A stretch of DNA of 64,000 nt, taken from contig VDFB02275534.1 of the NCBI GenBank assembly GCA_007258455.2, forward strand, positions 137,644 to 201,643, written 5' to 3'. The position numbers and the translations under genes are program-made. Position 1 is the stretch's first letter; each line of letters starts with the position of its first letter. This stretch comes from Sequoia sempervirens (lineage: Eukaryota; Streptophyta; Pinopsida; Cupressales; Cupressaceae). The notes under the pieces were generated by a model. It was not told the origin of the DNA and made no database searches. It was given only the letters and a program-made list of their open reading frames with translations. Shown here piece by piece: positions 1 through 12,541 of this stretch.

Positions 1-65
1 CTTCTAATGCAACAATTCTAATAGTGTTGACATCAATGACAACCACATATCAGCAACACACCACA
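1..65 (-). repeat. Start of the copia 3' LTR (partial)
   Basis: On the minus strand this is the 5' end of the 3' LTR, beginning TGTGGTGTGTTGCTGATATG. It matches the outer end of the 5' LTR at 4267-4331. The rest of this LTR lies left of the window. Confidence 0.8.
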
Positions 66-81
66 AATATTTTTCACATTA

Positions 82-96
82 CTCTTCTCCCCCTTT
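82..96 (-). other. Polypurine tract of the copia element
   Basis: The minus strand reads AAAGGGGGAGAAGAG about 17 bases before the 3' LTR start, the usual place for plus-strand priming. It is typical of plant copia elements. Confidence 0.65.
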
Positions 97-260
97 GACA
101 TCAATGACAAAGATATCTTCTATGCAAGCTTTAAACCACATATTTGAGCACCTAAACATCTAAACATATGACTACTCCCCTTGAGTAGTAGCAACCACAA
201 TATCAATTCAAATCAAAATATGATCATGAAATGCAGGGATTGATGAAAATCAGTGCATCT

Positions 261-3025
261 TTAGTTTTTATTAGGAGGGTTAATCACCCCTAACTTCCCT
301 CTAAGATACCCAAAAGTATCCTTAGGTCTGGGAACAAGAATCCATGTATCATTCTTTTCAATTTTTTGTAGTTCCTCTTTCATTGCTTCAACCCAATGTT
401 CATCTTTGCATGCTTCATTCACATTGTTAGGCTCAGTCTTTGAAATCAAACAATTTTCTTTTGCAATTCTTCTCCTAGTTTGGACACCTTTGTTCTTATC
501 ACATATGATCTGATTCTTTGAATGATTCAACCTTACATACTTTGGAGTATTCTTAGAATGTTCTTCAATTTCAGGCTCTTCTGATCTCTCTTTTGTTCTT
601 CCACTAGTTTCTCCTTCCTCTTTATTTTCTTGATTCACCAGTATGATTTGGACTTGACTTGAGGTCTGGCCTTTGTTTGTACTGACATTCTGATCATCAA
701 AATCATATCCATAGGTTTTGGATGGTGTAGCTATGTCTTCATCAACCTTAACATTTGCACTTTCAACCATTTTCTTCAATATCTTATTGTAGCACCGGTA
801 GGCCTTACTTTTAGTAGCATAACCCAGAAAGATTCCTTCATCACTCCTAGCATTAAACTTTCCTATATCTTCATCTCTTTTGATATAACAATTGCTTCCA
901 AAGATCTTGAAATATCTAACAGTAGGTTTTTGACCAGTACATAGCTCAAAAGAGTCTTACCAGTATCACCTTTGATTTGTACCTGGTTAAGTGTGTACAC
1001 AACAATACTCACAACTTCTCTCCAGTAGATATGAGGTACAATTCCTTCCAACATCATGGTTTTAGCAGCATCTAGAAATTTTTTGTTCTTCCTTTCCACA
1101 ACTCCATTTTGTTGAGGGGTCCGCAGTGCAGATAACTGTCTCTTTATTCCATGCTCTTCACAAAAATAATTAAACTCACCGGAAGTGAATTCACCACCTC
1201 TTTTTGATCTCAGACACTTAACCTTCAAACCTGTCTCTGTCTCAACCATAGCCTTAAAGACCTTGAACTTTTCTAGAGCTTCAAATTTCTCCCTTAAGAA
1301 ATTATCCCACATCATCCTTGAATAGTCATCAATACACAACATGAAATACATGTATCCTTGTAAAATTCTAGTTCTAGCAAGACCACACAAATCAGTATGT
1401 ACAAGATCCAACAATCCATTTGAATTTTGTTGTTTACTCTGAAATGAAATTCTTGTTTGCTTTCCTAACTGACATTCTTTGCATATGACATTAGTAGGTT
1501 TTATCAACTTAGGAAGATCTATCACAACCTTAGTGGAACTTATCTTGACAGTATTATCAAAGTTAACATGACACATTCTCCTATGCCACAATCGACTTTC
1601 ATCAATTTGAGCAATCAAACAACTTTTACTAGCAACACTCAGGTGGAAAATATTACCTTTTGTTTTTGTACTTGACGCAATCACATTTCTAGAATTTCCC
1701 AATATTTTGCACTTACCATCCATGAGCTGAAGATTGTATCCCTTATCAACCATCTTTCCGACACTTAAAATATTATGCTTCAAACCTTCAACATACAAAA
1801 CATCATAAGTATTATGCTTACCATCATGATAAATGCATCCTCTTCTACGGATCACACCAGCTTTGTCAACACCAAATATCACAACACCACCATCATACTT
1901 TTCCAAACTCACAAACTTACTTTAATCTCTTGTCATATGATGAGAACAACCACTGTCAATTACCCATTTATCTTTCTCTTCAACTCGAGAAGCTAGGGAT
2001 TTCTCCACATTTGTACAACTAGCAAATTCAATAGACATAGGATTATTTTCCTTGATAACAATAAACAAAAATTCATCTTCACTTGCATTTCCTTTGTCAG
2101 ATTCATCATCTGTCACACCTTCATCAGCATCATAGTAACACTTCTTTTGGAATTTAGGCTTGTTAAATCTTGGCTGGGAAACTCTCTTGAGACACCTTGA
2201 TGCAAAATGACCTATCTTATTGCAAGAGAAACATTTAATAAGAAACTTCCCCTTATACTTACCTTGTCCTCTAGCTTCTCTTTTCATAATCAATGCTTCA
2301 AGTTCAAGCTCTCTTTCTTCTTCATCGAGCCGTCTCATTTCATCCTCATACTTGAATGTCTTTCTTGATGAAATTTCACCAGGATCATATCTCTATTTAT
2401 CTCTTCCAAAAGTAGTGGCCTTGAATGCAGATTCAACCTTAGGAAGGGCATCACCAAATTCACTCAACTCAAAAGCAGTAAGCTTATCAATCAACATATC
2501 TTTGGTAATGTTTGTCACAGTTCGGAGCTCTTCAATAGCACTAGCCTTGACTTTGTAAGAATCAAGCAAGGATCTAAGAACTTTAGCAACAATCTCTGAT
2601 TCATCTATATGTCCACCAACACATCTGATACCACACACAAGTTCATTCACTCTTTGCATGAAAGTAGTAACATTTTCATCATCACCCATTTTCAACTTTT
2701 CATATTTCCCTTTCAGACTTTGTATCTTAGCAATATTCACATTAGCATCACCTTCATACAAGATCTCCAACTTTTTCAATATCTCATAAGTAGTCTTTAG
2801 ATCCATCACATTTGTCATCTCAGTATCAGTTAAAGCACTCAACAATGCCTCCTTAGCCCTGATATTATACTCAACACAAATACTATTTGGTGGAATAACA
2901 TATCTATTACTTGTAACACTCCAGTAGGGTTCACCAATTCATCTCAAATGGCACTCCATTCGAGTCTTCCACAAAGAATAATTTTTTCCATCAAATCTAG
3001 GACTATCCTTCTTATAAGTCGCCAT
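261..3025 (-). pseudogene. Copia gag-pol polyprotein remnant (gag, protease, integrase; RT/RNase H deleted)
   Basis: The likely gag start is the ATG at 3025. The gag UBN2-type core reads at 2845-2393. A CCHC knuckle (CFSCNKIGHFASRC) and the protease motif (WVIDSGCSHHMT) read at 2338-1922. GAG-pre-integrase (LWHRRMCH) and integrase read at 1912-863, with the first Asp in LVHTDLCG and the Glu region in TPQQNGVVERK. The second catalytic Asp is lost: the usual RSD(N/R)GGEF reads RSKRGGEF. The last piece (779-261) reaches the RT entry motif EAMKEELQKIEKNDTWILVP and then leaves homology near 325, so RT and RNase H are missing. Stops and frame changes separate the pieces. It cannot make a working polyprotein. 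Confidence 0.88.
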
Positions 3026-3067
3026 CCCGGATCACCTCAAGTTGTTAAACTTCTTCCAAGGAACCTA

Positions 3068-3078
3068 CTCTGATACCA
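3068..3078 (-). other. Primer binding site (tRNA-iMet type)
   Basis: The minus strand reads TGGTATCAGAG two bases inside the 5' LTR end (CCAACA). This complements the 3' end of plant initiator tRNA-Met, the usual primer of copia elements. Confidence 0.85.
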
Positions 3079-3080
3079 AT

Positions 3081-4331
3081 TGTTGGAAACTCAATGGAAA
3101 ACAACTGAGAGGGGGGGTGAATCAATTGTCACCGAATTTCAAACTTATTCAACTTATTAGCCTTATTCTTAGATCTAATCATTAATTATGAAAGCATAAA
3201 TGAACAACACATCAGAAGCACACATAACACCACCATTTTTTTTATGTGGAAACCCTGTTAGGGGAAAAACCACGGTGGAGGTCAGTCCACAAGATTATAC
3301 CCTGTTAAAAGTATGAGAAAATATGAATGGGGAATGCACATGCATTCAAGCACACTGCCTAGAGATCATTGCTCAATTACAAAGGAAGACACACTGTCTT
3401 ATAGAAAGGTTATGATTAAATCCATCATACTTTGAACTAAGAAAATAACATCTGCTAATGCCTGGTTACAGTTTCGGTTAAGCACATGAAAACTTCTTCA
3501 CTCTTCTTCACTCTTCACTCTTTTTCACTCTCTGCTCTGCCTTCAAATGATCTGAATAATATTCACACATAGGACTCCCACAATTCACACTTGCACACTC
3601 CAACACACTTCCAAATGATAAAACAATTGCTTATATATATCCGCAATCAGAAATTACATCGCTATAAGTCAGCTCCAAAGAAATAATAAAATGAATACAA
3701 ACAGTCGGCTCAGATCAAATAAATATTAGTCATGCGAATCAACCAAGGTCAGCCAAAAAATAGTGAAGAGCAAAATAACATCCTCAAACATGAACCACTT
3801 TAATTAATTACTCCTCGAAGATCCACAACACGCTTCAACACCTTGTCGGCCAAGAACATGAAAAAAATAAACACGTAAGAGAAAATCTCGGATCACGAGC
3901 ACAACGATCAATGCAGACGTGCAACACAAATAGAGCATGAACTAGAAACATCCACAAGCATTATGAAACATCAGAGAAGCATCCACAACAACTGAACTTA
4001 CTGAAATCACATGATCTTCATTTAGGAAGACAAACTAAAGTAATAGAAAAACTGTCTGAATAGAGATATTCATAACTTGATCAAATCTTCACACGGATCT
4101 CTGAAACTTGACGTGGATAAACTAGATATACTCAACAAGAAACCATTTAGTCCACAACCTCTGAACAACAACGTACTAATTACACTGATAGAAAGAACTT
4201 CACTTCACCACTGACAACCTGTAGCACTTCTTATTACAATTTTCTCAATATCCTCGACATATACAACTTCTAATGCAACGATGCTAATAATGTTGACATC
4301 AATGACAACCACATATCAGCAACAAACCACA
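3081..4331 (-). repeat. 5' LTR of the copia element
   Basis: About 1.25 kb. On the minus strand it runs from TGTGGTTTGTTGCTG to GTTTCCAACA. The outer end is fixed by similarity to the 3' LTR at 1-65, the inner end by the primer site. The G-run next to AATCAATTGT at 3108-3130 is shared with the partial repeat at the far right of the window (63930-63970). Confidence 0.8.
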
Positions 4332-4349
4332 ACATCCAACATAGATATG

Positions 4350-4620
4350 GGAAGAGAAAGAGATAGATCTTTATAATTTTGTCTCCTATTTCTCTTTATC
4401 TATCTATCTCTCTTTATGTGACTATATCTAGCTATGTCTCTCCTCTTCTCTCTTTTCCTCTCTCTTCCCATCTCTTCCTCTCTCCATATTTATTCCTTTA
4501 TATCTATACCTCTATTTTTGTATCTCTATCTCTCTTTTTATCTCTTTGTAGTCCTCTCCATTTCTCCATTTCTCTCTCTTTATTTTCTCTTTCTCTCTCT
4601 ATCTATTTTCCTCCTAAGTG
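4350..4620. repeat. Pyrimidine-rich (TCTCTNT)n microsatellite-like tract
   Basis: Nearly pure C/T sequence with imperfect CTCTAT/CTCTTT units on the plus strand. Open frames here (Ser/Leu/Ile/Tyr-rich) are low-complexity artefacts. It lies just outside the copia 5' LTR. Confidence 0.8.
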
Positions 4621-4649
4621 TGCAACGGGCACATTGAAGAAGTTTTAAA

Positions 4650-5197
4650 GGTGAATTATCATATCCTTAACCAAATGACATGTAACCTTAAGCATAACTC
4701 CCTAGGACATGTTATCCTTGGATTGTTGGCATGCAACAACTAATGAAAAGTTACCTCTCTCACTCACTCTATAAATTTTAATTTATATTTTAAGTTTGAA
4801 ATTTATTTTATTATATAAATTATAACAAAAATCTAAAATAAAATTATTCTACAATAATTAAAGTTTTCATTTAAGATAACTAATTATAAATTAAATTAAT
4901 TCTAATATTTTTTAATTATTATTTGTAATTTCATAAAAAGATATAAATAATAAAAATAAATTTCAAACTTCAACCTAAATTAAATATTAAAATAAAATAA
5001 ACTAAATGAAAATTCAAAATATATGAAAATCTAAATATTAATAAACATAATAATTTTAAAAAATTAATAACAAATAATAAACTTATTAAATCAATTTAAA
5101 TGATTAATGACTCGGACCTAGCTAAAAAAATTAATAAATGATTAAATAAAAAAGTGATTTTTTAAAAAATTTATTATAATTGAAATAATAATAAAAT
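4650..5197. other. AT-rich spacer
   Basis: Very AT-rich DNA with no frame or repeat recognised. It ends at the target-site duplication of the plus-strand LINE. Confidence 0.6.
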
Positions 5198-5209
5198 ATG
5201 TATCTAAAA
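5198..5209. repeat. LINE 1 target-site duplication, left copy
   Basis: ATGTATCTAAAA, repeated exactly at 12530-12541 after the poly(A) tail. Confidence 0.85.
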
Positions 5210-5225
5210 TATTATAGAGAGAGAT

Positions 5226-6992
5226 ATGGCGCATGGACAGGGTGGTCTGCAACAGTCAGGTGCATGGCGTTGGTTTGCAGAAGGTTAGGATGATCTCAAG
5301 AATAATCGTTAGGGGCACACTAATGGCATTTGGCAGTTGAACAGATGGGCTCGTCTTCCAAATGTTAACCATATTGATTCCTGAGCAAATGAGTAGGGTC
5401 ATGTTGGTCGAAGTCTTAACAGGGATGAGTTGGGTAATAGGGGTCATCAAGGTAGAGGTAGATACTGAAATGCAACTTTTCGCAAGTCGTGGCAGCAAGG
5501 AGGCAACAAAGCTTTTGGAGGTTATTCAAGGTTGGAGGAACTAGGTTGGGGCCAAAACCCTAATAAGAGAAAAGGTCTCAATAAGGTGGAATGGCAGAGG
5601 AAAAAGGTTGATTCAGAATAGGAGGATAGGGAAGATGCAAAGGTTGAGGACATGCGCCAGACAACTCCATCGCATGGTAATGGGATTTCGGGTGGTCAGG
5701 CTACTTTGGTTTTAAGTTTTGTGAAGCTTCAAGCTGTGGTTTTGAGGTTAGAAAATTTGGGTTTGATTGGGAAATGGTATGGTTTGGATCTTAACTGGGA
5801 CTACCTAGTTAAATGGTGGAAAGCTAGATGGGGTTCTGATCTCTAGTTCAAAACCCTACAAAATGGTTTTTTTTCCGGTTATTTGTCCAACTAGAGATTT
5901 AAGGGATGAGATAGTGGATGGTATTTGGGTTTTGGATGGTAGTGGCTTTTATCTGCAGTGTTGGAAGGTCGGTTTCAACCCTGAGACTCATGGACTTTGA
6001 AAGACTGGTATAGCCTTCCTAACCTTCCTACGGAATATTAGGCTCCGAACATCCTAGAGGAGATTGGGAATCGTCTGCGGACCTTTGTCTATGCGAAAGA
6101 AAGGAAAAAGGTAGAAGAGGCACACTCCTATGTGCGTATTTGTATTGGAAACAACCCGGTTCATCACATTTGGGATGAGATTGAATTAATCTCAGATTAT
6201 GGGAGCTAGATTCAAAAGTTGAAGGGAGACTCCTTCACTCGCAATAGTTTAGTGCAACCTTTGGGCTACAGATTAGCGTTTAATAAGGTGAGTAAGTCCA
6301 GAGTGGCCTTAGAGCTTGAAGGTTTCCCAAAGAAAAAGAATATAGAGCAAAAACATTTAAAAGTTCATTATGTTGCCAATGGTGAAGTACCAGAGGTGTC
6401 TATCAGGTCTATTCATTTAAATCCTGATAAGGAGCTGCGTGTTGAACCCTCTCCACCTGAACAATCTGCTCAGGCAGATTCATGTATTCGTTCTAAGGAA
6501 AAGAAAGTTGGTGAGGTCGAGCAGTGGGAGGCTTAGAATATGGATCTAGATGATAAGATTTCAGAGGCCTTGGACATCCTAGGTGAAGATTGTAGGAATG
6601 TGGAGTTGGATTCTCTAATAGAGGTTGGCAAAGAATTGGTTGTTTTGGTTGAGGCGGCCAAAGCTAATTCTTGGGAACTTGCATAAGAGGTTGCTCTAGA
6701 AGGTTTGGAAAATGAAGAGTTTCCAAAGGGGGCAATTTCAGGATTGGAGGTTTTTAGTCCGCAATCGAGGAAAAAAAGGAAAATAATTCAAGGCCTTGTA
6801 GAAGCTAGGATCAAGCTAGGGATTCATCAGAAGGATATGGACAAAACAATGCTTGACTGTGGTGAGAGCAAAAAGCGTGGCAGAATTGTGAATCAAGAAA
6901 AGTGTAAGTGGGATGGGGAAGCAAATGGTCAAAAGAAAATTGACTCAATGATGAAAGTAGGGAAGAGCGATGCTGTTCCTAAACATCAATGA
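5226..6992 (+). pseudogene. LINE 1 ORF1 (nucleic-acid-binding protein) remnant
   Basis: The first ATG after the 5' end is at 5226. The frame is broken by several stops, leaving readable pieces at 5652-5846, 6219-6536 and 6705-6992. A piece ending in DLNWDYLVKWWKARW resembles the N-terminal DUF4283-like region of plant LINE ORF1 proteins. The last piece is Lys-rich. Its stop TGA (6990-6992) overlaps the ORF2 ATG (6989-6991) as ATGA, a stop-restart arrangement. No CCHC knuckle could be read. Confidence 0.6.
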
Positions 6993-9900
6993 AGCTCATC
7001 ACATGGAATGTTAGGGGTTTAAATGCCCCTAACAAATGGTGCCTAATCAGCCATCATATTGAAGCTAGTCAGACAAAAATTTGTCTCTTACAAGAAACAA
7101 AATTAGGTGATCAAGATTTAGCTAAATTTAGTAGAAAATTGAAAAAATGGAAATGGTTGGGTGTAGGGGTAGAGGGTGCTTCAGGTGGCTTGTTAACCAT
7201 TTGGAAGCCTCAATCAGTTTTGGTGGTAGAAGTTATTTCTCGTTGGCACTGGATGGTATGTCGGGTAAGCAGTTTGATCTCAAAACTTCATTTTTTGCTC
7301 ATAAATGTTTATGGTCCTTCTTTATGCTTGCATAAAAGGCTAGTATGGTAAGAGTTGGATGAGGTTCTCAATGGGGTTGGTTAGGAACTTTTCATTTTGG
7401 GCAAATATTTTAATGCTATTTTGCGTTCTGAAGATAAAAGAGGTGGAGTGGGGAAAGCTCTTCAATCTCAAATTGACTTCCAGAACTTTGTTGGTAGAAA
7501 CTTGTTGGTGGAGATTCAAATGGGAATGGTAGTTTTACTTGGACCAATTGCAGAAAAGTTTTTTGCATTATAGCTGAAAAGCTTGAGAGGTTTTTCTTTA
7601 AAGGTAATTTGAGTCTTTTTCCTTTCACGAGTTGGACAATAAAATTAACTCGGGGATTGGTTCAGATCATTATCTAGTTCAATTGCAAATTGAGGGAGAA
7701 AAGGGGCATGTTCATTATCCTTTTAAGTTTGAAATGATGTGGTTTAAAGATCCTAATATAATGGGATTGTTAGAGTCTTGGTGGATGGAGTGTACTCCAG
7801 GTGGCTCCAAAATGTTTAATATTGTCACTAAGCTGAAATATGTAAAGTAACAGTTAAAACAATGGAACAAGGACTGCTTCAAAAATATTTTTGAGGAAAG
7901 ACTTAAAGTGGAGGAAGATTTGGATGTTTTAACTGAGGATATCATCAAACAAGGTATGGATGATGTTCGCTTTGAGAAAGAAAAGGAGTTGTCAAGAAAA
8001 TTAAATAAGGTTCTAGCCAAAGAGGAAATTTTTTGGATTCAAAAATCAAGAGAAATTTGGTTGAAGGTGGGGGATAGAAACACTGAGTTCTTTCACAATT
8101 CAACTAAGGCTCGGTGTGAAGTGAATAGGATTACTTGTATTAAGGTAGCAGATGGTCGTCTTTTGGAAGACTCGCTTGAGATTAAAGCTTCAGTAGTTTC
8201 ATTCTTTCAAAATCTTCTTAATGATTGGGAAGGTTCTAATTTGGAGGCTAAGAACTCAATTCTTAATGATATTCCAAAACTGGTCTCTTCTTTGTAGATG
8301 GAGTTTTTGAACGCCAAATTTTTAGAGGGAGAAATTAAGGTAGTTGTCTTTGATCTTCAACCAGAAAAGGCTCTTGGGCTAGATGGTTTCCCAGCGGCCT
8401 TCTTCTAGAAGTGTTGGGGGTTTGTGGGTAAGGAAGTTTTAGAGGCAATTGAAGATTCAAGGTACTCAGGTAAGATCCTTAGGGAGATGAATAATACTCT
8501 AATTGCTCGTATTCCCAAAAAAGAGAAGCTAGAATCTTGGGATGAATTTCACCCCATTTCCCTCTGCAATATGCTCTATCAAATTCTTGCAAAAGCGGTG
8601 GCTAATCGGTTGAAGGAAATTCTTTCCTTTATTATTTCTGAGGAGAAAACATGTTTTGTTCCTGGTAGGTCAATTCTTGATGGTGTGATAATTTCCCAAG
8701 AGGTAATTCATTTGATACAAAAGATAAAGAAACTTGCGATGTTGTTGAAGTTAGATATCAAGAAAGCGTATGACAGGGTTAATTGGTGTTTTTTGTTTAA
8801 AATTATGGAGGCTTTTGGTTTTTAGAAAAATTGGCTTGATTGGCTTTTTGGTTGTTTGGCAAGCTCGTGGTACTCTGTCCTAGTGAATGGGTCTCCTAAA
8901 GGCTTTTTCTTGGCATCCAAGGGGATAAGGTAAGGAGACCCTCTTTCTCCTTTATTGTTTATAATTATGGTGGAAGCGTTGGGCTCGTTAGAAAAAGCAA
9001 GAACTTGAATGGTTGGGTGGATGGTCGTTAGGTCATAAGCTTCCTTCCATCTATTACTTATCAACAATTTGTAGATGATACCATGTTGTTTGGTTCTGCT
9101 TCGACAAGGGAAGTTTGAAGATTAAAAGATATTCTGGAGAAATAATTTCTAGCTTCGGTACAAGAGGTTAGTGTGGCAAAGTTGGAAGTTTTCTTTTTTA
9201 ACACTAGTTGTATAATGGAGGTTGCAGATTTTAAGAATTTTGGGCTTCAAAAAGTGTCAATTGTCATGCAAATATTTGGGGCTTTCACTTACAAATGGAA
9301 TCTAAAATGGGGGCATTTGGAATTCTCTGCTTGAAAGGTGCAAGGAGTGGCTTTCCTCTTTGAAAAATCATTGGTTATCTTGGGCAGGAAGGCTAACGAT
9401 GTTGAAATCGATTATTTCTGCTCTTCCTATTTACATGATGTCTTGTTTGCAGTTGCCTGTTGGTTCCAACAAATCTCTAAACTGTGTAATGAAGGATTTT
9501 TTTTGGAAAGGGAATTCAGATCAGAAGAAGTTTCCACTTGTCAAATGGCAGAAGGTTTGTGAAAAAGGGAGGAGGATGGTGATGGCTTGAAAAAATTGCT
9601 TCTACAAAATAAGGTGTTAGGGGAAAAATTGGCTTGGGTGATTCATTCCCAATCTGAGCTTAAATGGGTAAAAATTATTCAGGCTAAATATTTGGACAAT
9701 GATCCTAATTTATTTCTTACTGCTAAATCCCTTCCTAATGGATCTCAGATTTGAAATTTCATTAAAAACTCAAGAGATCTTATCTTGGATTTTTTAACTT
9801 GGGAGATAAAAGATGGTACAGAGGCTTTGTTTTGGGAGGATTCTTGGGAAGGATTTCCTATTTTAGCGAAAGACCCAACTTTAGTCCGAGTCAGGGAAAG

Positions 9901-11197
9901 AACTAAATAGGTTTGGGGTTCTAAGGTTAGGGATTTCTTTGAAGTCCCTTCTTCATCAGAGGATGGTTATTATCGTTGAAAATCCATTAGGCAGTTAGGT
10001 CTAGAAGTGCAAGAAGTGGAAGCCTTTGAGCATGTGCTGGTGAACAGGAGAATTTGGCAAAGATCGAGTAGGGACAGATTGAGATGGAATGCTTCACCAA
10101 CTAGGGATTACTCAGCTAAAATTGGGTATGCTATTCTAGCCTCTTCAGGGGTTGAAGGTCCAAGTTTGCCAATTCATTTGTGTTGGAAAAAAGCTTGTCT
10201 TCCCAAAGCGGATATTTTTACCTGGGCAACTACTCAGGGTTAGGTTCTCACAGGAGATAGATTTGCTAAATTGGGCTATTGCAGTCCATCTAGGTGCCCT
10301 TTATGCCATGAAGCAGAAGAGACTGTAGATCATTTGTTTTTGAATTTCTAGTTTTTGCAAAGAATATGGCAATGGTTATGTTCGAAACTCCAATGGAAAA
10401 CAACTTTTCCTAATAAATTGATAGATTTGTTAAAGGCATGACCTTCTCCTTTGAAGAACTCAATTTTTGGAAATTTATGGGTTTCGAGCCCGTCGATGGT
10501 CTTATGGGAAGTTTGGAAGGAGCGAAACAGGCGCATCTTCCAGGATAAGGAGTTGTCAATTCCAAGGTTGTAGTGTAAAATTGAGGCTTGTTTAGTGGAA
10601 CTCTTCAACACTAGATTGAAAGAGTTGAATCGAAAGAGAGGTAATTTCTCCGCTTGGGATTCTTGGATTTTAAAAAATTGGTCTGGCATTAAAGCTCCTA
10701 CCTGTGGGAATTCAAGGGGGGTTGCATCTTTGGAAGAACACGGTAAGGTGATCTAGCCTCCACCTAATCTGGGCTAGGTAAAATTGAACTTTGATGGGGC
10801 CTCTAAGGGCAATCCTGGTCCTTTTGGTGTGGGTTGTATTGTAAGAGATTTTCAAGGTGAGGTTTTGGGGAAATTAGTGAAGTCTCTCCCGAAAGGTACA
10901 AATAATGCCACCAAATTCTTGGCTCTTATTCTTGGTTTGGATCTTTGTAAGGAATTGGGGGTGAGGAGAGTAGTAATTGAAGGGGATTCCACTCTTGTGA
11001 TCAATGCTTTGAGGTCCAAATATATTCCAAATGGGAAGTTAGGGGAGAAGTTGGATGTGGCTTTGGGGCTGATTGTTATCTTCAAGCAAGTAATGTTTAA
11101 TCATATTATGAGGGAAGGAAATGCAGAGGCATATCTTCTTTCTAACAAAGGTGTAGTCAGTCCTAACATCAAGGAAACAGGTATAGTCAGGATCTAA
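6989..11197 (+). pseudogene. LINE 1 ORF2 (endonuclease, reverse transcriptase, RNase H) remnant
   Basis: The start MKLITWNVRGLNAPNKW is the first motif of the APE-type endonuclease, followed by LLQETKLG. Reverse transcriptase reads at 8340-9120: FVPGRSILDGVIISQE, LKLDIKKAYDRVNW, and the active site as FVDD near 9068-9080. A reverse-transcriptase zinc-finger region follows at about 10090-10360. RNase H begins at 10784 with MNFDGASKGNPGPFGVGCIV; its usual catalytic Glu (NNAAEFLAL) reads as Lys (NNATKFLAL), and the later Asp (IEGDSTLVI) is present. More than ten stops or frame changes break the reading. It is inactive. Confidence 0.85.
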
Positions 11198-12529
11198 ATT
11201 CTGTGGGGGGTAGGGTGGGCGTCCCTCCAGATTGGCGGAGGGGATGTGGCCCAGTCGATGCCACTGTGGCTACTTGGAGGACGTTAGGAGATCAGTGTTA
11301 GTAGTACACCCTGGCAAGCATTTGAATGGGCAGTCTTGTCATTGTTGTATGAAGCTAGCTGGAGGTAGCTTTGGCTCCTTTTCCTATGCTTTGAGTGCAA
11401 CACTCATATTATCTGAAGGATTTAATCCCTTCGGAAAGGACATCTAGCATGCTTGAAGGAGGCTCATTTGTCTTGGGTGATGACAACTTGGTGAATGGCA
11501 TCTAGTACTTATTAAAGGCCTGTTTCAAAGCCAGTGCATGGTTATTTCTTTTTTCTCTTTCTGCTCGAAGGTGGTGGTTGTTTGTTTCCTCTCGTCTGCG
11601 AGAGGTTAGTGCAAGGGTGTTGATGGAGAAGCGCTCAAGATTTATTGTTGAGGTTTCAATCGATGGTTTGGCGAGATTTGGTGTGGACACTTCGGTTTCG
11701 TTGCAGTCGAAGGCATGACAGGCTTCTTTTAGGGAAATCGTAGACCAAAGGTTGAAGCGCATTTTTTCCAACAATGATCCTTTGTTAGTGGTGGAAATTA
11801 AGATGGTTTTGGGTGCTAGGCATTTGGAAAACAAGGAATATGGGAGGGATAATTTGCATGTTTCCTCAGGTTTTATGGCCTCCCTCATAGACAATCAAGT
11901 CCCCAAAGTTGAGGCGAAGGTGTTGCTAGTGAAGATGTTTAGGAAATATTTGGTGGAGGGGGTGGACAAGGTTCTGCATGTTGTGGTCGAGGGTAAGGGT
12001 ATTTCGAGGCCCTGTGATTTGGAGCTCCTTTGGTGTTTGGATGAAGCGGTGAAGGTATATCCTTTCCTGCTAGATTTGCATGGTCCAATCCTCATGCAAC
12101 ATCAGATGATAGTCGTGGTGGCCGTGGAATTTTGGAAGAAATTCTTTGAGCTGCAGGCAGTTGGTGGCATTGATTGGGTTAAATATTTTGAGGCCTTTGC
12201 AAAGGCCAATGGTTTTTTGTGAGTATGGCTTTGGGTTGGTTTGTGTCTGTATAGGGTTTTTTGTTTTTGTGTCTGGTGAAATGAGGGTGATGCCTTGTTT
12301 ACATAGTTGGCATTCAAACGACCTTTTTGCTTTGTTTAATAGACGGATAGGTGTAGTTGTGGGGTTGGATAGGCTGGTTGTTTTCCTGTAAGGTGGTTCT
12401 AGTGGTTGGTCTTTTTTGGCATGGCAGCTCCCTGTATTTTTTGGTGGTTGAATTTGGGTTCCCTACGTAGCAGACACTTGTAGTTTTTAATTAATATTAA
12501 TATAATACTCATCTTGTGTATAAAAAAAA
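11198..12529 (+). other. 3' part of LINE 1 after RNase H
   Basis: About 1.3 kb between the RNase H domain and the poly(A). An open frame at 11752-12222 (156 codons) has no recognised domain and may be a remnant of an element-specific C-terminal or 3' UTR region. GT-rich sequence near 12200-12480 precedes the tail. Confidence 0.5.
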
Positions 12530-12541
12530 ATGTATCTAAAA
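12530..12541. repeat. LINE 1 target-site duplication, right copy
   Basis: ATGTATCTAAAA directly after the poly(A), identical to 5198-5209. Confidence 0.85.

Larger units (their letters stand above)
1..4331 (-). mobile_element. Ty1/copia LTR retrotransposon, truncated by window edge and internally deleted
   Basis: A minus-strand element. Its 5' LTR lies at the right (3081-4331) and the first 65 bases of the window are the start of its 3' LTR. Bases 1-58 match 4267-4325 closely, which is LTR-to-LTR identity. A tRNA-iMet type primer site and a polypurine tract sit next to the LTRs. Domain order on the minus strand is gag, zinc knuckle, protease, integrase, then the first residues of reverse transcriptase, which is copia order. 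Most of RT and all of RNase H are absent, so the element is non-autonomous. A target-site duplication cannot be checked because the left end lies outside the window. Confidence 0.9.
5210..12529 (+). mobile_element. Full-length L1-type LINE, plus strand, decayed
   Basis: 7.3 kb non-LTR retrotransposon bounded by the 12-bp duplication ATGTATCTAAAA and ending in a short poly(A) tail (12522-12530). Order: ORF1 remnant, endonuclease, reverse transcriptase, zinc-finger region, RNase H, then a long 3' part. The RNase H domain places it in an RNase H-bearing plant L1 lineage, unlike the minus-strand LINE at 13982-19981. Many in-frame stops, mostly TAG and TGA at Trp or Gln positions, show it is old and dead. 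Confidence 0.92.

Noticed and set aside
4379..4648. Ser/Leu-rich open frames
   Set aside because: Low-complexity pyrimidine microsatellite read in different frames.
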